In this document: in pieces, positions 34,578-46,665 of the stretch
Position numbering within the stretch: position 1 is the stretch's first letter
Layout of the letters: the number at the start of each line of letters is the position of its first letter
Source: Amphibalanus amphitrite
Taxonomy: Eukaryota > Arthropoda > Thecostraca > Balanomorpha > Balanidae
DNA length: 64,000 nucleotides
Assembly (NCBI RefSeq): GCF_019059575.1
Contig: NW_024881787.1
Coordinates: 310,001 to 374,000 of the forward strand
Direction of reading: 5' to 3'
Translations under genes and position numbers: made by a program
Notes under the pieces: generated by a model
What the model saw: the letters and a program-made list of their open reading frames with translations, nothing else
Database searches by the model: none
What the model was told of the DNA's origin: nothing

Positions 34578-37399
34578 CAGTATATCTAAAAAGTATGTCT
34601 CCTGGTTTGGGTCTCCCACAGGAGGCGAATCGGTAACTGGGCTGAATCCCAGTTGCAGCACCCGGCCGCCAGGGTCGCTGGCGCGCGAGCGGCCTTGACC
34701 GCTCGCATGTCATTGGCAGTTCGGTCCCTCCCCATCTATACCGAGGCGGGGAGGGGAGAAGAGGGGAAGAGAGGGGAGGGAGCGGCATCCGCTCGGCAGT
34801 GGGCGATACCTGGCTGACCCCGCGCTCCCTCGCTGACCTCCGTCCTGCCCTCAGGCGAAGACCGACTTCCTCGGCCCGTAGCGGCCGAGCGGAAAACCGA
34901 GCTCGCGGGGCGCGACTCCATTGGCCCAATCTTATTAATGGAATGCTGTCGTATTCACGGCATTAGATAATATGAATAGTGATACCAGCAGTGGATGTGG
35001 TAAAATACAGTCCAAAACAAACGAAAGCACACGACTGCACTGGTGCATTATGCGGCCTCCCATTCAAATAAGCCCGCCCACTTCAACAGATGGTGTAGTT
35101 TCTTAGGGCGTAAAAGATGCAAAACACTACCGAACTTTTTTAGCTTGGCCACTGGGACCGTCAATATACAATTGACTGAAATGCATGAAAACCATTTTGC
35201 ATTTAGGTAATAGCCGTTTTCTGCACCCAAACTTTAGCCAGTGACGCCCTGTCCATTCTAAAGCGTTTATAAGATTGGTCCCAGCACCCGATTTTATATG
35301 AGGAACTCGTTTAAAAAGCATCTAATCTCTAACCAATTTATTTATTATGGTCACTTTTACAGGACGTCTATAGAGCTTTGACTTTTACATTTCTTCCTCG
35401 TTCAGGAGCAACGTTTTAACCCTCACCGGACCTTCAGGTTTTCTGAATACCGACGGGGCTTTGGGGGGTTGGAAGTGAGGAAACAACCCCGCCTTCGCCG
35501 ATTCGCCCCTAATTGAGCTAGAGCCTCACGAAAGAAACGATCTTGTGCGTCGTTACGAAATTCAGCGATTGGTCTCCGATTTTAAGGACTAGGGTCAGCC
35601 GATGACTTCTGAGGTCAGATCAAGTGGCCCAAGGCACAGGTTCTGTTTTTGGTAAATAACTTCGCTAAAAATGATCGCAGATCCGCGATTTTAGCAGCAT
35701 CGTGTTTGTCTAGCTCAGGCGTGTCGAATGGTATACTTTTTCTTCGGGTGAGATCAATTTAAGGTGTTAACCTCGGGTCAAGGTCAGGTCACAGCCCGTC
35801 AGGTCACGAAGCTGGTCACAGGAGGTCATATTGCATATCAATCGATTCGGCAGGTCTTTCAATGTCCATTAGTGGCTTTATCCGTTCGGTAGCTTTAGTT
35901 GATCGGGAGTTATTGACGAAAAACTGATAGCCTTAGTAACGTGATAAATGACGTCACGCAAGATCAACAAAGCAAAAGAGAAGCATCAGACCTTGCAAGG
36001 AGCGCATGAAATCATGATTCCGTGTGCTTGATAATTTGAGATAGTTGTAGATCATTTCCGGACCAAACTAGCAATTTCCATATTCCCCCTGACTTTTAAC
36101 CCGGCATTAGCGGCCAACCTATCATAGCCTTTGGAAAAATTTTGGTCACAATGTGCAATAGCTGTTCACGGGAGGGTACTGAAAGTTTGGTGACGATCGG
36201 CGCAGCGGTTCTGGAGATATATCGAAAAAAAAACTAAAGGGGAGGCAAAAAATCCCCCCCCCCCACCGCCTGGAAGGTTAATTGGTGATAGACCGACCAT
36301 CTCAGGCGACCCTTCAGGAAATCCGAGATATACATTTATACAAGTTGTGAGACCTCTCGATGATATTATAAGGTCCTGGAAGTTTCATCTCCCTATGAAA
36401 GCTCTGCACTGAGGGTGTTGCTAAGTTGGAACATTTTAGGACTGTGCACACAGTCCTAAAATGTTCATTTTAGGACAGTTAAGGACAGTTTCACACAGCT
36501 CATTTTAGGACTGTTCATTTATGACGTCATAGATCAGTGATCTGACTTGACTTAAAAATGCGGTTGGCGTAAAAAAAATCCGACTTATCAAATCCCGACT
36601 AATAAAATCAACTTATAATCCGGTTAATCAAATCCCGACCTTGTTGTTTCCTGGTCATTAATGTTCTACCCTTACAGGTGATTGTTGGAACGCGGAAGAT
36701 GCTGAATCTTGGTTAACCCCATACTTATCGTATGATAAAAGACGTCAGTGTTAGAAAGTTAATTAACAATTTTATTTAGGATAGTTTAATTCAAGTCGGT
36801 ATGAATCCGACTTGACAATTTGCTAGGTGGGTTTTGCAGCGCTATTATTTCGGCATGTAATTATAAATCATTGCTAATTTCGATCCGAATATCGTTATTC
36901 AATGCTGGCCTTTGCGTCCTCAGAAAAGCTGTTTATAGTCATGAAGGCTTGCATTGACCCATACTTTCCATTTTTCAGCACCATTATTCGCCGTAGTTGA
37001 CCAGGTGTTTTTTTTCAGCTCTCCCCTGAATCCTTGGGCTTAGACCTGGCGTATCACCCGTGCATCGCAAGACGGGTGACGGGTACCACACAAAAGTTCA
37101 CGATCCCCACGAACCCGCATCAGCGTCCGTTTGCTTGGTGTGTGACCCCTTGACCTTTGGCCGCGACAACTGCCAGCTTGCCGGAGCACCCCTCCCTACA
37201 CGCGCTCCCCGGCCCGCTCCCCTCCCTCCTTCTCTGGGTCGTGTCACGGAGGCTTGGGCTTACACTACTATCGGCCGCTGCGTAGCTCTCACCGAGTGCA
37301 TGGGAATACGTAGAGTCTCTCGGTGCGGATTCAGCCAACTACCGGCTCGCGACACCAGCGCCGCGTAGTGGCGACGGTACATTCTTTTTAGACATACTG
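34578..37399. mobile_element. Tc1-type TIR element, composite interior
   Basis: Left end CAGTATATCTAAAAAGTATG and right end CATTCTTTTTAGACATACTG are imperfect inverted repeats, each flanked by TA (34576-34577 and 37400-37401). The interior (2.8 kb) has no transposase frame I recognise. It includes a GC-rich block (34640-34920), a family C-like stretch near 35415-35900, the short family H element at 36100-36277 and ATAATCCG-rich sequence near 36560-36640. The right end is about 100 bp from an MMAB exon. The pairing could be fortuitous. Confidence 0.55.
36100..36277. mobile_element. TTAA element family H, short copy
   Basis: TTAA at 36096-36099 and 36278-36281. Ends CCCGGCATTAGCGGCC and CACCGCCTGGAAGG. 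An internally deleted relative, in inverse orientation, of the element beginning at 8496. Confidence 0.65.
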
Positions 37400-37500
37400 T
37401 ACGTAACTACTTTATTCATATTGGGACAGTTTTGGAGGCTTTCTGGCGTTTTTCCGGTCCGCTGGCCCAGCGTGCGGCGGTGCTGCAGACGGCAACCCAC

Positions 37501-37735
37501 CGGGAGGATAAAGTTGGTCAGAGGCGGCAGCCGCGCTGTGTGCTCGTCTATCCAGGCCTCCAGCTCGGTCACCCAGGCGGCCGGCACGCGCTGGCCCGTG
37601 CGCCGCGTGTGCGCTGGCCGCGCCGAGCCGCGCGGAGTGGCCACCAGCGAGCCCACCTCCTGCAGCGCACACTGGACACGCTCCAGCTGCCAGCAGTACG
37701 TGTGGCTGGCGTCCCGTGCCAGCACGCGCGCCAGC
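37501..37735 (-). CDS. MMAB: MMAB exon, central helices through LPPLTNFILP
   Basis: The acceptor ...CGGCAG lies just above 37735 and the donor GTGGGT just below 37501. The exon encodes LARVLARDASHTYCWQLERVQ, CALQEVGSLVATPRGSAR, WVTELEAWIDEHTARLPPL and TNFILP. Family members carry the same series (Q-LQDVGS-LATP, then LE-WID----LPPL--FILP), which forms the second and third helices of the five-helix bundle and part of the trimer active site. The first base completes the Gly codon begun in the previous exon. After one base, 78 codons fill the exon exactly. An apparent read-through past FILP (VGCRLQ...) is intron; the next exon supplies GGGVAG. A short CCACTGCCCGT repeat lies in the upstream intron at 37796-37855. 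Confidence 0.9.
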
Positions 37736-37795
37736 CTGCCGGGCCAACAATACCCGTCAGAGGGCAGCCGTCAGGGGGTAGCCGTCACACAGCCC

Positions 37796-37855
37796 GTCCA
37801 CTGCAGTCCACTGCCCGTCCACTGCCCGTCCACTGCAGTCCACTGCCCGTCCAGT
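37796..37855. repeat. CCACTGCCCGT / CCACTGCAGT minisatellite
   Basis: Five to six alternating units of about 10-11 bp, in the intron about 60 bp upstream of the 37501-37735 MMAB exon. Confidence 0.85.
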
Positions 37856-37859
37856 GATC

Positions 37860-38440
37860 TGACCTGACCCGACAACCTACCCCAAATGCATTAGGACATC
37901 AGTTTGATGACAACTAATACGACATTCGTAATCAGGACCCGAAAAGAACATAATAATCTCACACTTGACAAAAAGTTCTAGCAAGTCCCAATTTTCCCAC
38001 TTTTGAGTCATTGATTGACATGTAAGATTAACCAATTACATAGGACCTTAAAATTTAGCAGCATCGGCTTTTCCTCGTCACAGGCAACGCCTTCGTTTTT
38101 TTTTCTCGCGAAACCTCCACTTGATCAGGGGCCGAACGGCACGGGGTCCAACGGTCCCCTATACGTTAGGCGTCGTAACAAGGAAGTGCGGGCGAAGGTT
38201 AGCCCGCGTCAGGCTGGGGCTCTTGGATTGCACGCCCTGCTGGGGAAGGGAGTTGTTTCAACGATCCCCCCCCCCCTTCTAACCCAGTCCCTGGGCCTGG
38301 GCCACGACGCAATAAGCGGCGATCGACAGAGCGCAAAAAAATGAAGTTACTTCAGCCGCTTTTCAGGTAAGGTCAGAGGTCAGGTCACCAGAAATCATCA
38401 AAGGCCAAATTTCGCTAATTTTCAGGTCAAATGTCGAACA
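37860..38440. mobile_element. Degenerate fragments of TTAA families C and B
   Basis: 37860-38200 resembles the right part of family C (ACCTACCCCAAATGC, GTGCGGGCGAAGG). 38202-38440 resembles the left part of family B (CCCGCGTCAGGCTGGGG, CACGCCCTGCTGGGG, CAGGTCACCAGA). Both are truncated. Confidence 0.6.
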
Positions 38441-38519
38441 ATCAACAGGTTTATTCGCCATCAAAGTTACCAACAAGATATCGGACACAAACACGTACAA
38501 TAGTTAACGGTTAAATAAG

Positions 38520-38562
38520 CACAGACACTGACAGGTTAACACTCCCTGTCAGTGTCTGTGTT
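38520..38562. repeat. Short palindrome
   Basis: CACAGACACTGACAGG faces its complement across about 10 bp. A CCG-repeat patch follows at 38575-38600. Confidence 0.75.
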
Positions 38563-38689
38563 AATATATTCTAATCCGCCGCCGCTGCCGCCGCCGCCGT
38601 GTGCGACGTAGTCACTTTGTAGCGCTTATTGCGGCGACGTCCGTTGACCTCGAACAATGGTTAACAAACAGGCGCATAACTCGAAAACT

Positions 38690-38900
38690 AGCCCGGCAGT
38701 AGCTGGGGTATTCCGTCACCCGCCAGTTGATGGGGGGGGGGGGGGCGTTAATCGGAGGCGCAGCGCGAGTGGCGAGAAATTGCCAAGACTGAATTCAAGA
38801 TTTTTAAAATAGCAAAAATCGAAGATAGCCATTTGATTTTTATGGTACCGTAAACGAGGATGACATTGCCTAGCTGGGTGACTTTGCCATCTTTCTAGAA
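38690..38900. mobile_element. TTAA element family J, truncated copy
   Basis: Begins CCCGGCAGTAGCTGGGG, with a long G run. Later parts (GAGAAATTGCCAAGA, GAAGATAGCCATTTGATT) match the complete copy at 39321-40245. Confidence 0.6.
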
Positions 38901-39320
38901 AATGTTTTAAAGGTAATAGTTCACTTTTAACATGGGGTTTTGAACTGGAATAGCAGTTTTGTATCTTGAGCTGAGACAAGCACAAATCAGGAGCTTTGAC
39001 GGCCCAACGATCACCCTTAGGCAAAGATATTCCATTTCTCGTCCCGAAAAAGTGCCTTGCTGAGGAATGCAGCCACGTCATCGTCAGCCAAGCAGCATGC
39101 TGCTTACAGCCAATGGGTTTGAGCTACGCGATATGTTTAATGAACGCGTAAAAAGCTTGCGCGTCAACAACATTTTACATAGAGTAGGTATAGTTCCTTC
39201 TACATAGAAAATATAGAAAATACTCTTTTTACGTCTTTGCTGATCATTTTCAGAATAAAAAATCACAAATCCATTGTAAAAAACTATTTTCAAAAAATAT
39301 CACAGGAGATCACCCTTTAA

Positions 39321-40245
39321 CCCGGCAGTTGCTGGGGTATTTCGCCACCCACCGTTTGCTGGGGGGGGGGGGGGGGGCGTTAAACGCCCCCAGCCGATAA
39401 CTCGAGAACCAATAGGCGCAGCGAAACGCACGAGGCGGCAAACGAAAGAACGCGACGAGACGCTTCAGATGAGTACTTTAAAGTTGAATTTTGAGGTCAC
39501 AGGACGGGTCAAGGTCAGGTCAAACACCTGAAATCGGGCTTTCAGTAGCATGGACTTCAGGACTTCGCAATGGGCGCCTCTCGTCATAAACTCTGTCAAA
39601 ACGGTGCACAATCCATCATATAAGGCCTACAAGAGTGTCAGCTCCATGTAGGGGTCAGTCAAGCATAGGTCAGGGTCAAGGTCAGGTCAACCCGGTAGGC
39701 ACATATCCTCGAAAATCAAAACTGATATTCGCAGCCTGTGACACATGTTTTATGGGTAATTTGGGGCGTAGAACACGATGGTGACATTCATTTTATCATA
39801 TGTGTAAGTGTTTGGCTAAAAAAGTTCAATTTAAGAAATGCATGTATCATGGTCGTGAAGTAGTCACGAGAAATTGCCAAGATTCAGTTCAAGATTTTGG
39901 AAAATGCGGAACGATAATCAATAATCGAAGATAGCCATTTGATTGTTCATGGTATTGGGAGTGTAATGGCGTTTACGGCATGTCTGTATGTCTATTTTGT
40001 TATTTTATATGATTTTATTTTTTTACATATGCCGTTTTTGGTCGAAAAGTCAGAAATCATGACGTCACTAAAACCTCGATATCTCAAAAATTTTCCGACC
40101 GATTTTTTTAAAACTTTGTCACAATAAACTTCAATTAATTCCCTACAGGTACCCAAAATTTGGCGCGCCTGCGGCGCGCCGTTTTTATGCTAGGGCCCGA
40201 CGAAAAAAGTGGGGGCGTTTAACGCCCCCCCCAGCAACTCGCGGG
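39321..40245 (+). mobile_element. TTAA-flanked piggyBac-like MITE, family J
   Basis: TTAA at 39317-39320 and 40246-40249; ends CCCGGCAGTTGCTGGGG and CCCAGCAACTCGCGGG. Hairpins have a CGTTAAACG core at the left (39361-39390) and CGTTTAACG at the right (40211-40232). No coding. Confidence 0.8.
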
Positions 40246-40249
40246 TTAA

Positions 40250-41110
40250 GGTGATCACTGATCTCCAGTGATATTTTACGAAGATAGTAACCAGTAAAAC
40301 GTCTTTTGGGCGAAGAACGACCGAGCGAGATAGTGAGCCCTGCACCTGCGGAAAGGCGAGAGGGCACTTCCAACGGGCTTGTGCAAAGCACCCTTCTAAC
40401 CGGTCGCTAGCGGTGTGCCAAATTTGAACGCAATCCTGAGATCTGGAAGCGGCATTTTGCACGTGCGTACGTGCAAACGGGGTCCAAACTGACTTTTGCA
40501 CGGCACCCTACTAACCGTTCCCTAACCGTGTACCAAATTTGAGCGCAATCGGCCCAGCCGTTCTCGAGATCTGGAAGCGCCCCCTGCACGTGCGCACGTG
40601 CAGTAGCACCCCAACCGCAACACATGGGATTGCATTGCCTGGTGGGTGCCTACCTGTATGCCAAGCTTCAGTGAAATCGCCCCAGTAATTACCGAGTTAT
40701 TGAAATGGGAACAAATTGGGCACTTCTTCTTTTTTGCATTTTGCACGTGCATTGGGGGTCACTCACATAGATCAAGAGTATCCGACCTTTGGTAGAAGGG
40801 ATGCAGCTACCCTACAAAAATCACCGCAAGACAATCACCCAAGCGGCTGCTGAGATATGAGCCTCTCAAAATCACTACTTTTGCAAAACAGCTTGAACAC
40901 CCTTGACTTTTCACGTGACACGTGCCACGACGGTCCCTAAAATGTATCAAGAGTTGTCAATTACGGGGCAGAAGGGATGGGGCTACCCAACAAAAAAGAC
41001 CGCAGGCCAATCGGTCCAGCGATTGCTGAGATATAAGCCTCTCAAAAGCGTTACAGGCCGGACCGGGCTGCTCATGCTGAGATTTTTCCGTTATATGTAT
41101 TGAAAAGACT
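40250..41110 (-). repeat. CACGTG-rich repeat family F, copy 1
   Basis: Inverse of the repeats at 53145-53757 and 55606-56120. Internal subunits of about 120-150 bp repeat GACCGATT...CAAATTTGG...GGGTGCCGTGCA-type sequence, each with a GCACGTGC-type palindrome. Ends near TCGCTTCGCTCGCTGCGCTC. Confidence 0.75.
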
Positions 41111-41287
41111 TCGCTTCGCTCGCTGCGCTCGCTCGCTCGTAATCATTTTTGATGCACGCATGAAAGATACTAAATGGTCCTTTATAACCAGCACCGACGG
41201 ATAAGCTATCACTCAATACCTACCTAACCTACCTCAACTAACTATCCGACCTCAAAACCTAACAAAACCCAACGGGCGCGCGCGCTA

Positions 41288-42152
41288 CAGGGTGGGGCAG
41301 AAAGATTTACCTGTTTGTTTTCAGCCCATAACTCAAAAAGTTTTGGACGGTTTTTGTGAAATTTTGCACGCGGCTTCCCAACTGACTCGTGTATAATTGT
41401 TATGCTCGTTTTTAATTTCGTCATGGTTGTTGATGAGCTATGGCGGAGATTACAAAAAGAGCTCAAATTGCGGGCCCCAGCTTGCGCCGATGCAGGCTAG
41501 CCACAGCGTCTGAAGCGTTCCAAAACAGCTCGGTGTTACCATAAAAACTGTTAACAATATAATGAAAACAATTTAGTCTCAAATATGAAATGCAGAAAAT
41601 ATTACATTTTCTGTTACACTTACAGGTCCCCAACCTATAGATTGAATAACGCAATCATTGCAGTCACGTTACAAACTCACAGTGCCCTCAAGAATGGAGG
41701 ACGAACTGAACGTTCGTTCGGCTACGGGCGGAAGTGGCAGAGCCTACAGCCGCTGGTCTATGGCCGAGTAAAACAGCAAGCATCCGGCCGAGCTATATAA
41801 TGAAATGCCTTAAAAGGACAGGTGCAGTGTCGATGAACTCCATCCCAGGCAGAACAACGCATGTCCGCACCAAAAAGCTGGTTGATATCATGCACAAGAT
41901 GGTGTCTCGAAATCCTAGGCGAAACATGCGCAAACTGCCTAAGGACCTCGATTTTTCGCCCAAAACGATCAGGAGAATCATGAACGACAATTTGGGCCTT
42001 GAGTCATACACGATGCAACGTCGAACTCGACACCTAATTTCGGCGGCATTCAAGGAGAAGCGGCTTCACAGGGCCCAAAAGATATTGGAGGAAATCAGGA
42101 GCGCCGGTAGCAAGGTCTTCCTCTCATCTGATAAAAACAATTTCCGCGGTAG
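41288..42152 (+). pseudogene. Tc1/mariner element, N-terminal half of transposase
   Basis: A TIR-like start CAGGGTGGGGCAGAAAG follows TA at 41286-41287. The plus frame (41734 on) carries a helix-turn-helix region: GRTTHVRTKKLVDIMHKMV, RNPRRNMRKLPKDLDFSPKT, IRRIMNDNLGLESYTMQRR, then KRLHRAQKILEEIR and VFLSSDKNNF. The last is the position of the first catalytic Asp (SDE/DK). Sequence then switches to an unrelated TTAA-element-like segment, so the catalytic half is absent. Confidence 0.75.
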
Positions 42153-42880
42153 TTTCCACCAATCGCTGCGACTTGTAACGGCACACGCTCGTTTTTCCCG
42201 CGAGGCTCTAGCTCTATTAGAAGCAAAACGGCATGCTGGGATCGTGTCAACCCCTCCGAAACCAGTGGCGGATCCAGGATTTTCACTGGGGAGGGGCTGC
42301 AGGTCATAATTGGGCGCCACGCCCCGGATGGGCGCCATAGTCGCATCGTATTGGCGCTGAAATATTGGCGCCCAGTGGCCCTGACAAGAGGCGCCCAGGA
42401 TCAGTATGTACAGTGACACCACACGATTGGAAATATCGGTGCGGAGCGTACTGAAACGACGTTATTCGACTGATTTTTGCATCCTAGTCCTAGTATGCGG
42501 CACTCCGATGAGTTGCGAATTGAAAATTGGCGCCACTGCGCCTTCGGCGCAGTGGCGTATTAATTTTTGATTCATTGCAAGCTTAGTGTTTTTTACCGTT
42601 TGTTGGTTGCTTAACCCGTTCTTGAGTTATAGGCCATCAAACTCACCGTTACAAACCGAAGTTAAAAAAATGTAATGCAATATAACTCAAAAAGTTTTGA
42701 TCTGAGAAGTCTGATATTTTGCCAGGCGTCTTTGGGGCCTATGATTATCCCTATGACCCATTTTCATTAAAATCTGAGAGATGAGGGTGACGGGCCTGGT
42801 ACGATCTATCGTGGAATGCCCCAACTACCATGTTTAACAATCAACCGTAATGGCATTTTCACAGCCGCGCTGACGTTAAG
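42153..42880. other. Unassigned mosaic stretch
   Basis: Includes a family C-like fragment (42175-42240) and CCAGTGGCGGATCCAGGATT at 42262, a motif common at hAT-type ends. No gene. Confidence 0.45.
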
Positions 42881-42883
42881 TCC

Positions 42884-43140
42884 TGGCTACACTATGCGTT
42901 TTCTGCGTGCGTTTTTTTTGCGAGTTTGCATGTTTTACGTAATATCGTTCTAGAAAAAAAGGTTATTATTAATTAAACTTCTTTAATATTAATATAAAAG
43001 TTAATAAAATGTTTATATTAATTAACAGTTTACATGAAAAACATTTAACAAAACTTAATGTCGTTTCTTTCTAGAACGATATTCCGCAAATCACGCAAAC
43101 TCGCATAAAACGCACGCAGAAAACGCATAGTGTAGCCACT
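42884..43140. mobile_element. Inverted-repeat MITE
   Basis: Ends CTGGCTACACTATGCGTTTT and AACGCATAGTGTAGCCA pair, with arms of about 75 bp and an AT-rich core rich in TTAATATTAA. Confidence 0.8.
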
Positions 43141-43144
43141 AGCC

Positions 43145-44750
43145 AGGCCTTAAGAAGGGAAGGAGGGCTCGATTAGACCCCCAGCCGTTCGGCCTCCGAC
43201 CGAACTTAAGTTTTGCGGAAAAAAACGAGTGCTCTCCCCTTGACGAGAGGGAGTCGATGCTACTCAATTGTAAGGTTTTGGGCTACTGCGTGACCTTTTG
43301 GCCCTGGATCAATCCGAACACTTCTCCCCATAAGTGCTAGGGTTAAATGTCACACATTATAAATGGTTTCTGTGGTAAAACTGCCATACTCAAATAAAAA
43401 TTCGATTAATTAGGAATGGAAAATATCCATATAGTTAGTAGGTAACTGAAATGTATTATGGAATTTCAGTAGACTTGGTTGTGTCGACAATGGGGTCTGG
43501 TAGGTGTGTGTGTGTGTGTGTGGGGGGAGGTAATGGCTCTGCCTGGCGCCCAAAGAGGGGAGGGTACGATCTCAGAGGGCCTGCCGATCACTAACATCTG
43601 GACCCAGTTAATATACAGAAGCCACTAGCCAGTCGTAGTTAGTTGTAGTTAGTTAGTCGTAGTTAATATGTAGAAAAGCCAGTCGACAAGTGTCACTTTG
43701 CCAAAGTGCCACTTATCAGAGGGACACTTTTGGGAACATTGGTGCAGGTTTGTACCTAAGGGTGGCTATATGAACCCATTTGATTGGTCGCCCTTTCCAA
43801 GTGTCACTTAGTAGCAAAGGGCTCATATGAACTGGGCCCAGAGCTCCATACAGCTATATGTTTAGCAAATGGCTAAGACCACCTGCGATATATTTCAGCA
43901 GCAATCTTTATTCAGAATCTGCCTTGATTAACCAACGATGCATTAAATGCGACGGATAACTCCGCAACACACTATTATCAACTATTGAACGGGCCTCGCC
44001 GATAGGGGGTACTGTACCCCCCTAACTTTCGATAGCGGGGGACCGGTCCCCCCCCCCCCCCATGGTGGCGCTGCCCATGCCAGTGGGGCGCGGGTTAACG
44101 GATTCAAAAAGTTCTGCACCCAACCACGAAGGAGTTGAAATTTCAGCCTGCAAGACGCAAACTTCCGTGATATAGGATGACCTGGCCTTGACATGAAAAA
44201 TTCGAAGTACAAGTCCGATACCCTCAGGGCCTCTAAGGCATATATGAAGGAGTGCGTAAACCAAAAATGAGCCTGATCGTACTTGTAAGCCGGCGGCCAG
44301 AGCCTAAATTGTGAACAAGCCAAAATGCTTCAAAAAATTAATTTGACCTGACCAGTGACGTCTTATCGGTGACCTCGAAGTCAATTAAATTAAGTTTTGC
44401 TTTGACAGTTTTTCCAGGACTATCATAATCAGACACCGTTTGAATTTTGACGATCAGCCCAGTAGTTTCGGAGATAGAGGGGGCTGGGGAACTCTGTAGA
44501 GCCTCCCCCTCCCCCCGACCCTGTCACTCGCGTTATGGAAAATACCCCAGTTATGGGCGGGTTAAAAGTATCATAATGTAAGGTATTGCATATTTACATC
44601 GTCAAAAACTTGGAATTTATGTTGCATCAATTCAACAGACTAAAGCAGCTCGTCAAAGTACGCTGCAAAGTCTGGCGTGAAATGGATGCCGCTGAAGCCG
44701 CAAACAGCTGATTACGGAGCGAGCGAAGCGAGCGTAGTCTTTCCTTAGTT
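43145..44750. other. Unassigned stretch with TTAA-element fragments
   Basis: 43150-43345 is a family C fragment. (TG)n at 43502-43522. A G/C-run end (GGGGACCGGTCCCC core) lies at 44035-44062 and runs to GGCGCGGG-TTAA near 44098. Another GGGCGGG-TTAA end lies near 44560. No gene supported. Confidence 0.5.
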
Positions 44751-44752
44751 AA

Positions 44753-44943
44753 AGGTAGTGTGCCAGCTTTCTTGGACCGTATGGAGTTAATGGCCCAGAT
44801 AAGGAGAACCGGATTTTTAGAACTTATCCATACCTTCAAAACTCATGGAAACGTCTTAAATTCTTCAAATTTTGAGTACCCCAGTGCGAAATTCGCCCCG
44901 ACGGGTTGTCGGTCGTACCCCAACCACATTTCACACCACTACG
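44753..44943 (+). mobile_element. MITE family D, truncated copy 2
   Basis: Begins AGGTAGTGTGCCAGCTTT after TTAA and stops at CACACCACTACG. Preceded by a GAGCGAGCGAAGCGAGCG segment also found at 53115. Following sequence to 45300 has CACGTGCCACGTG motifs. Confidence 0.75.
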
Positions 44944-45590
44944 TTCTGGTATGGGTCTCCCCTCCGCGGACCATCTGGAGCACGTGCCACGTGACTTTGA
45001 AAATTCCCGTGTTAAGCCAATGGGCAAAATGAAAAAATGCGTTCCACGGCAGATTGCTCGAAAACGATCCAAACGACCCCCCATTTTCTTCCATGCAGAT
45101 CAACCACCATTCGGTGCACTACCCATGGGTATGTCGCAAAATGGCCGGAAAAGTCCAGAACCACGTGCCACGTGCCGTTGAAAATGACCCTGCACACCGG
45201 AAATTGGGACTTTTGGTCATTTCGGCGCACCCATGATGCATACTATGGCGTGGGTGACCAAACAATGGGTATCATCCGGTCGGCAACTGTTTAAGGTGTC
45301 GTCCAGTGGGCCAAAGTGGTAGTTTCAAACTTTTGGGATCCACCATTCTGGAGATTCTTTTTGACAATATACTTACGTTTCTTGGCGCAATGTTCATTCC
45401 ACCCAGCCGGTCGTCAATGCGCTAGGTGACCCAAATGACGATTGACCTGAAGGAAGTTGGGGGCGAGGAACACGCACGTGCCATCCGTTTTTTAATCGGG
45501 CGCTTTCATCTAGGAGATATTTGCAGATATCTTTTTGATTTGTGAAAATGACCATTGACCAGCCTAGCGGTATGCCAGTCGTTGATAAAT
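44944..45590. other. Unassigned stretch
   Basis: Contains GCACGTGCCACGTG-type motifs (44980, 45160, 45470). Nothing recognisable as coding. Confidence 0.4.
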
Positions 45591-45599
45591 TATTTTCTT

Positions 45600-46195
45600 G
45601 CTGCGGCCGGGCGCTTATTTGCGGTGTTTGCGTTTGGCGGCTGGCGGGCGACTTTTAGTCGTTTTCGGTTAGCAGTTAGCGTCGGTGCGGTGCGGGCGGT
45701 TTTTTCGGCGTTTCGGCGTTTTTTCTGTGTGGTTTGCGGCGGTCGAGCGATTTTTTTGCCATTTGCGTTGGCTTTTCGGTTTTGCGTTTTACACGTTTTG
45801 CGGTGTTTACGTTTTGCGGCGGGCGGGCGTTTTGTGTTTTTTGCGGTGTTTGTCTTTGGCGGCGGGCGGGCGGGCGGGCGATGCGGGCGGTTTTCTTTTT
45901 TTTGCGTCGTTTGCGGTGTTAAATTTGTTTGCGGTTGGCGGCCGCTTTTTCGTTTTTTTTGCGGTGTTTTTTTTTGGCGGCGGGCCGGCGATTTTTAGGC
46001 GTTTTCGGTTGGCGGTTAGCGGGCGGGCGATGCGGGCGGTTTTATTGTTTTGCGGCGTTTTTGCGTTTTTTTTATTTTCGGTTTGCGGCGGGCGGCCGTT
46101 TGTTTATTTTTTGCGACCTTTGCGTTGGCGTTTCGGGCGTGCGTTTTGCGCGTTTTGCGGTGTTTGCGTTTTGCGGCGGGCGGGCGTTTTTCACA
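45600..46195. repeat. T/G-skewed low-complexity tract
   Basis: Degenerate units of GTTTGCGTTTTGCGGCGGGC type. The plus strand is almost free of A and C-poor. Long Phe/Gly/Arg/Ala frames here come from the composition. Confidence 0.9.
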
Positions 46196-46665
46196 ATTCA
46201 AAGTTCAAACCTTCGGGCCACAGCGCTCCTCGAAATGCGCTGCCCTCGAGTTAAAGGTAGTGTGCCAGCTTTCTTGGACCGTATGGAGTTAATGGCCCAG
46301 ATAAGGAGAACCGGATTTTTAGAACTTATCCATACCTTCAAAACTCATGGAAACGTCTTAAATTCTTCAAATTTTGAGTACCCCAGTGCGAAATTCGCCC
46401 CGACGGGTTGTCGGTCGTACCCCAACCACATTTCACACCACTATGAACAATAAATGCACACACTGAAATCGCTATTACCGATATGCTCATCCAATCAAGT
46501 TTCGATAAACCCGTTCATCATCATCTCCTGCGGTTTCGAACACGCCTGTTAGGTGGCTTCTGATGCTCGTCGAGGTCGGAATTTCCAAATACGCGTGGTG
46601 CGTCGGGCCGCGCGCTCTGACTTCGGCCAAGAAAAATGCGTCAGCTGATCACTGTCATTTCTGCC

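Noticed and set aside
37339..37500. Reading MMAB past FILP into VGCRLQHRR
   Set aside because: Donor GTGGGT at that point plus the phase-0 exon at 18658 restores GGG-AG-LH-AR as in the family.
45555..46453. Several Phe/Gly/Arg-rich frames of 147-189 codons
   Set aside because: Produced by the T/G-skewed low-complexity block; composition explains the absence of stops.
44760..46453. Repeated short protein starting MPAFLD as a small gene family
   Set aside because: It is part of the non-coding MITE family D, present at several sites with its terminal repeats.
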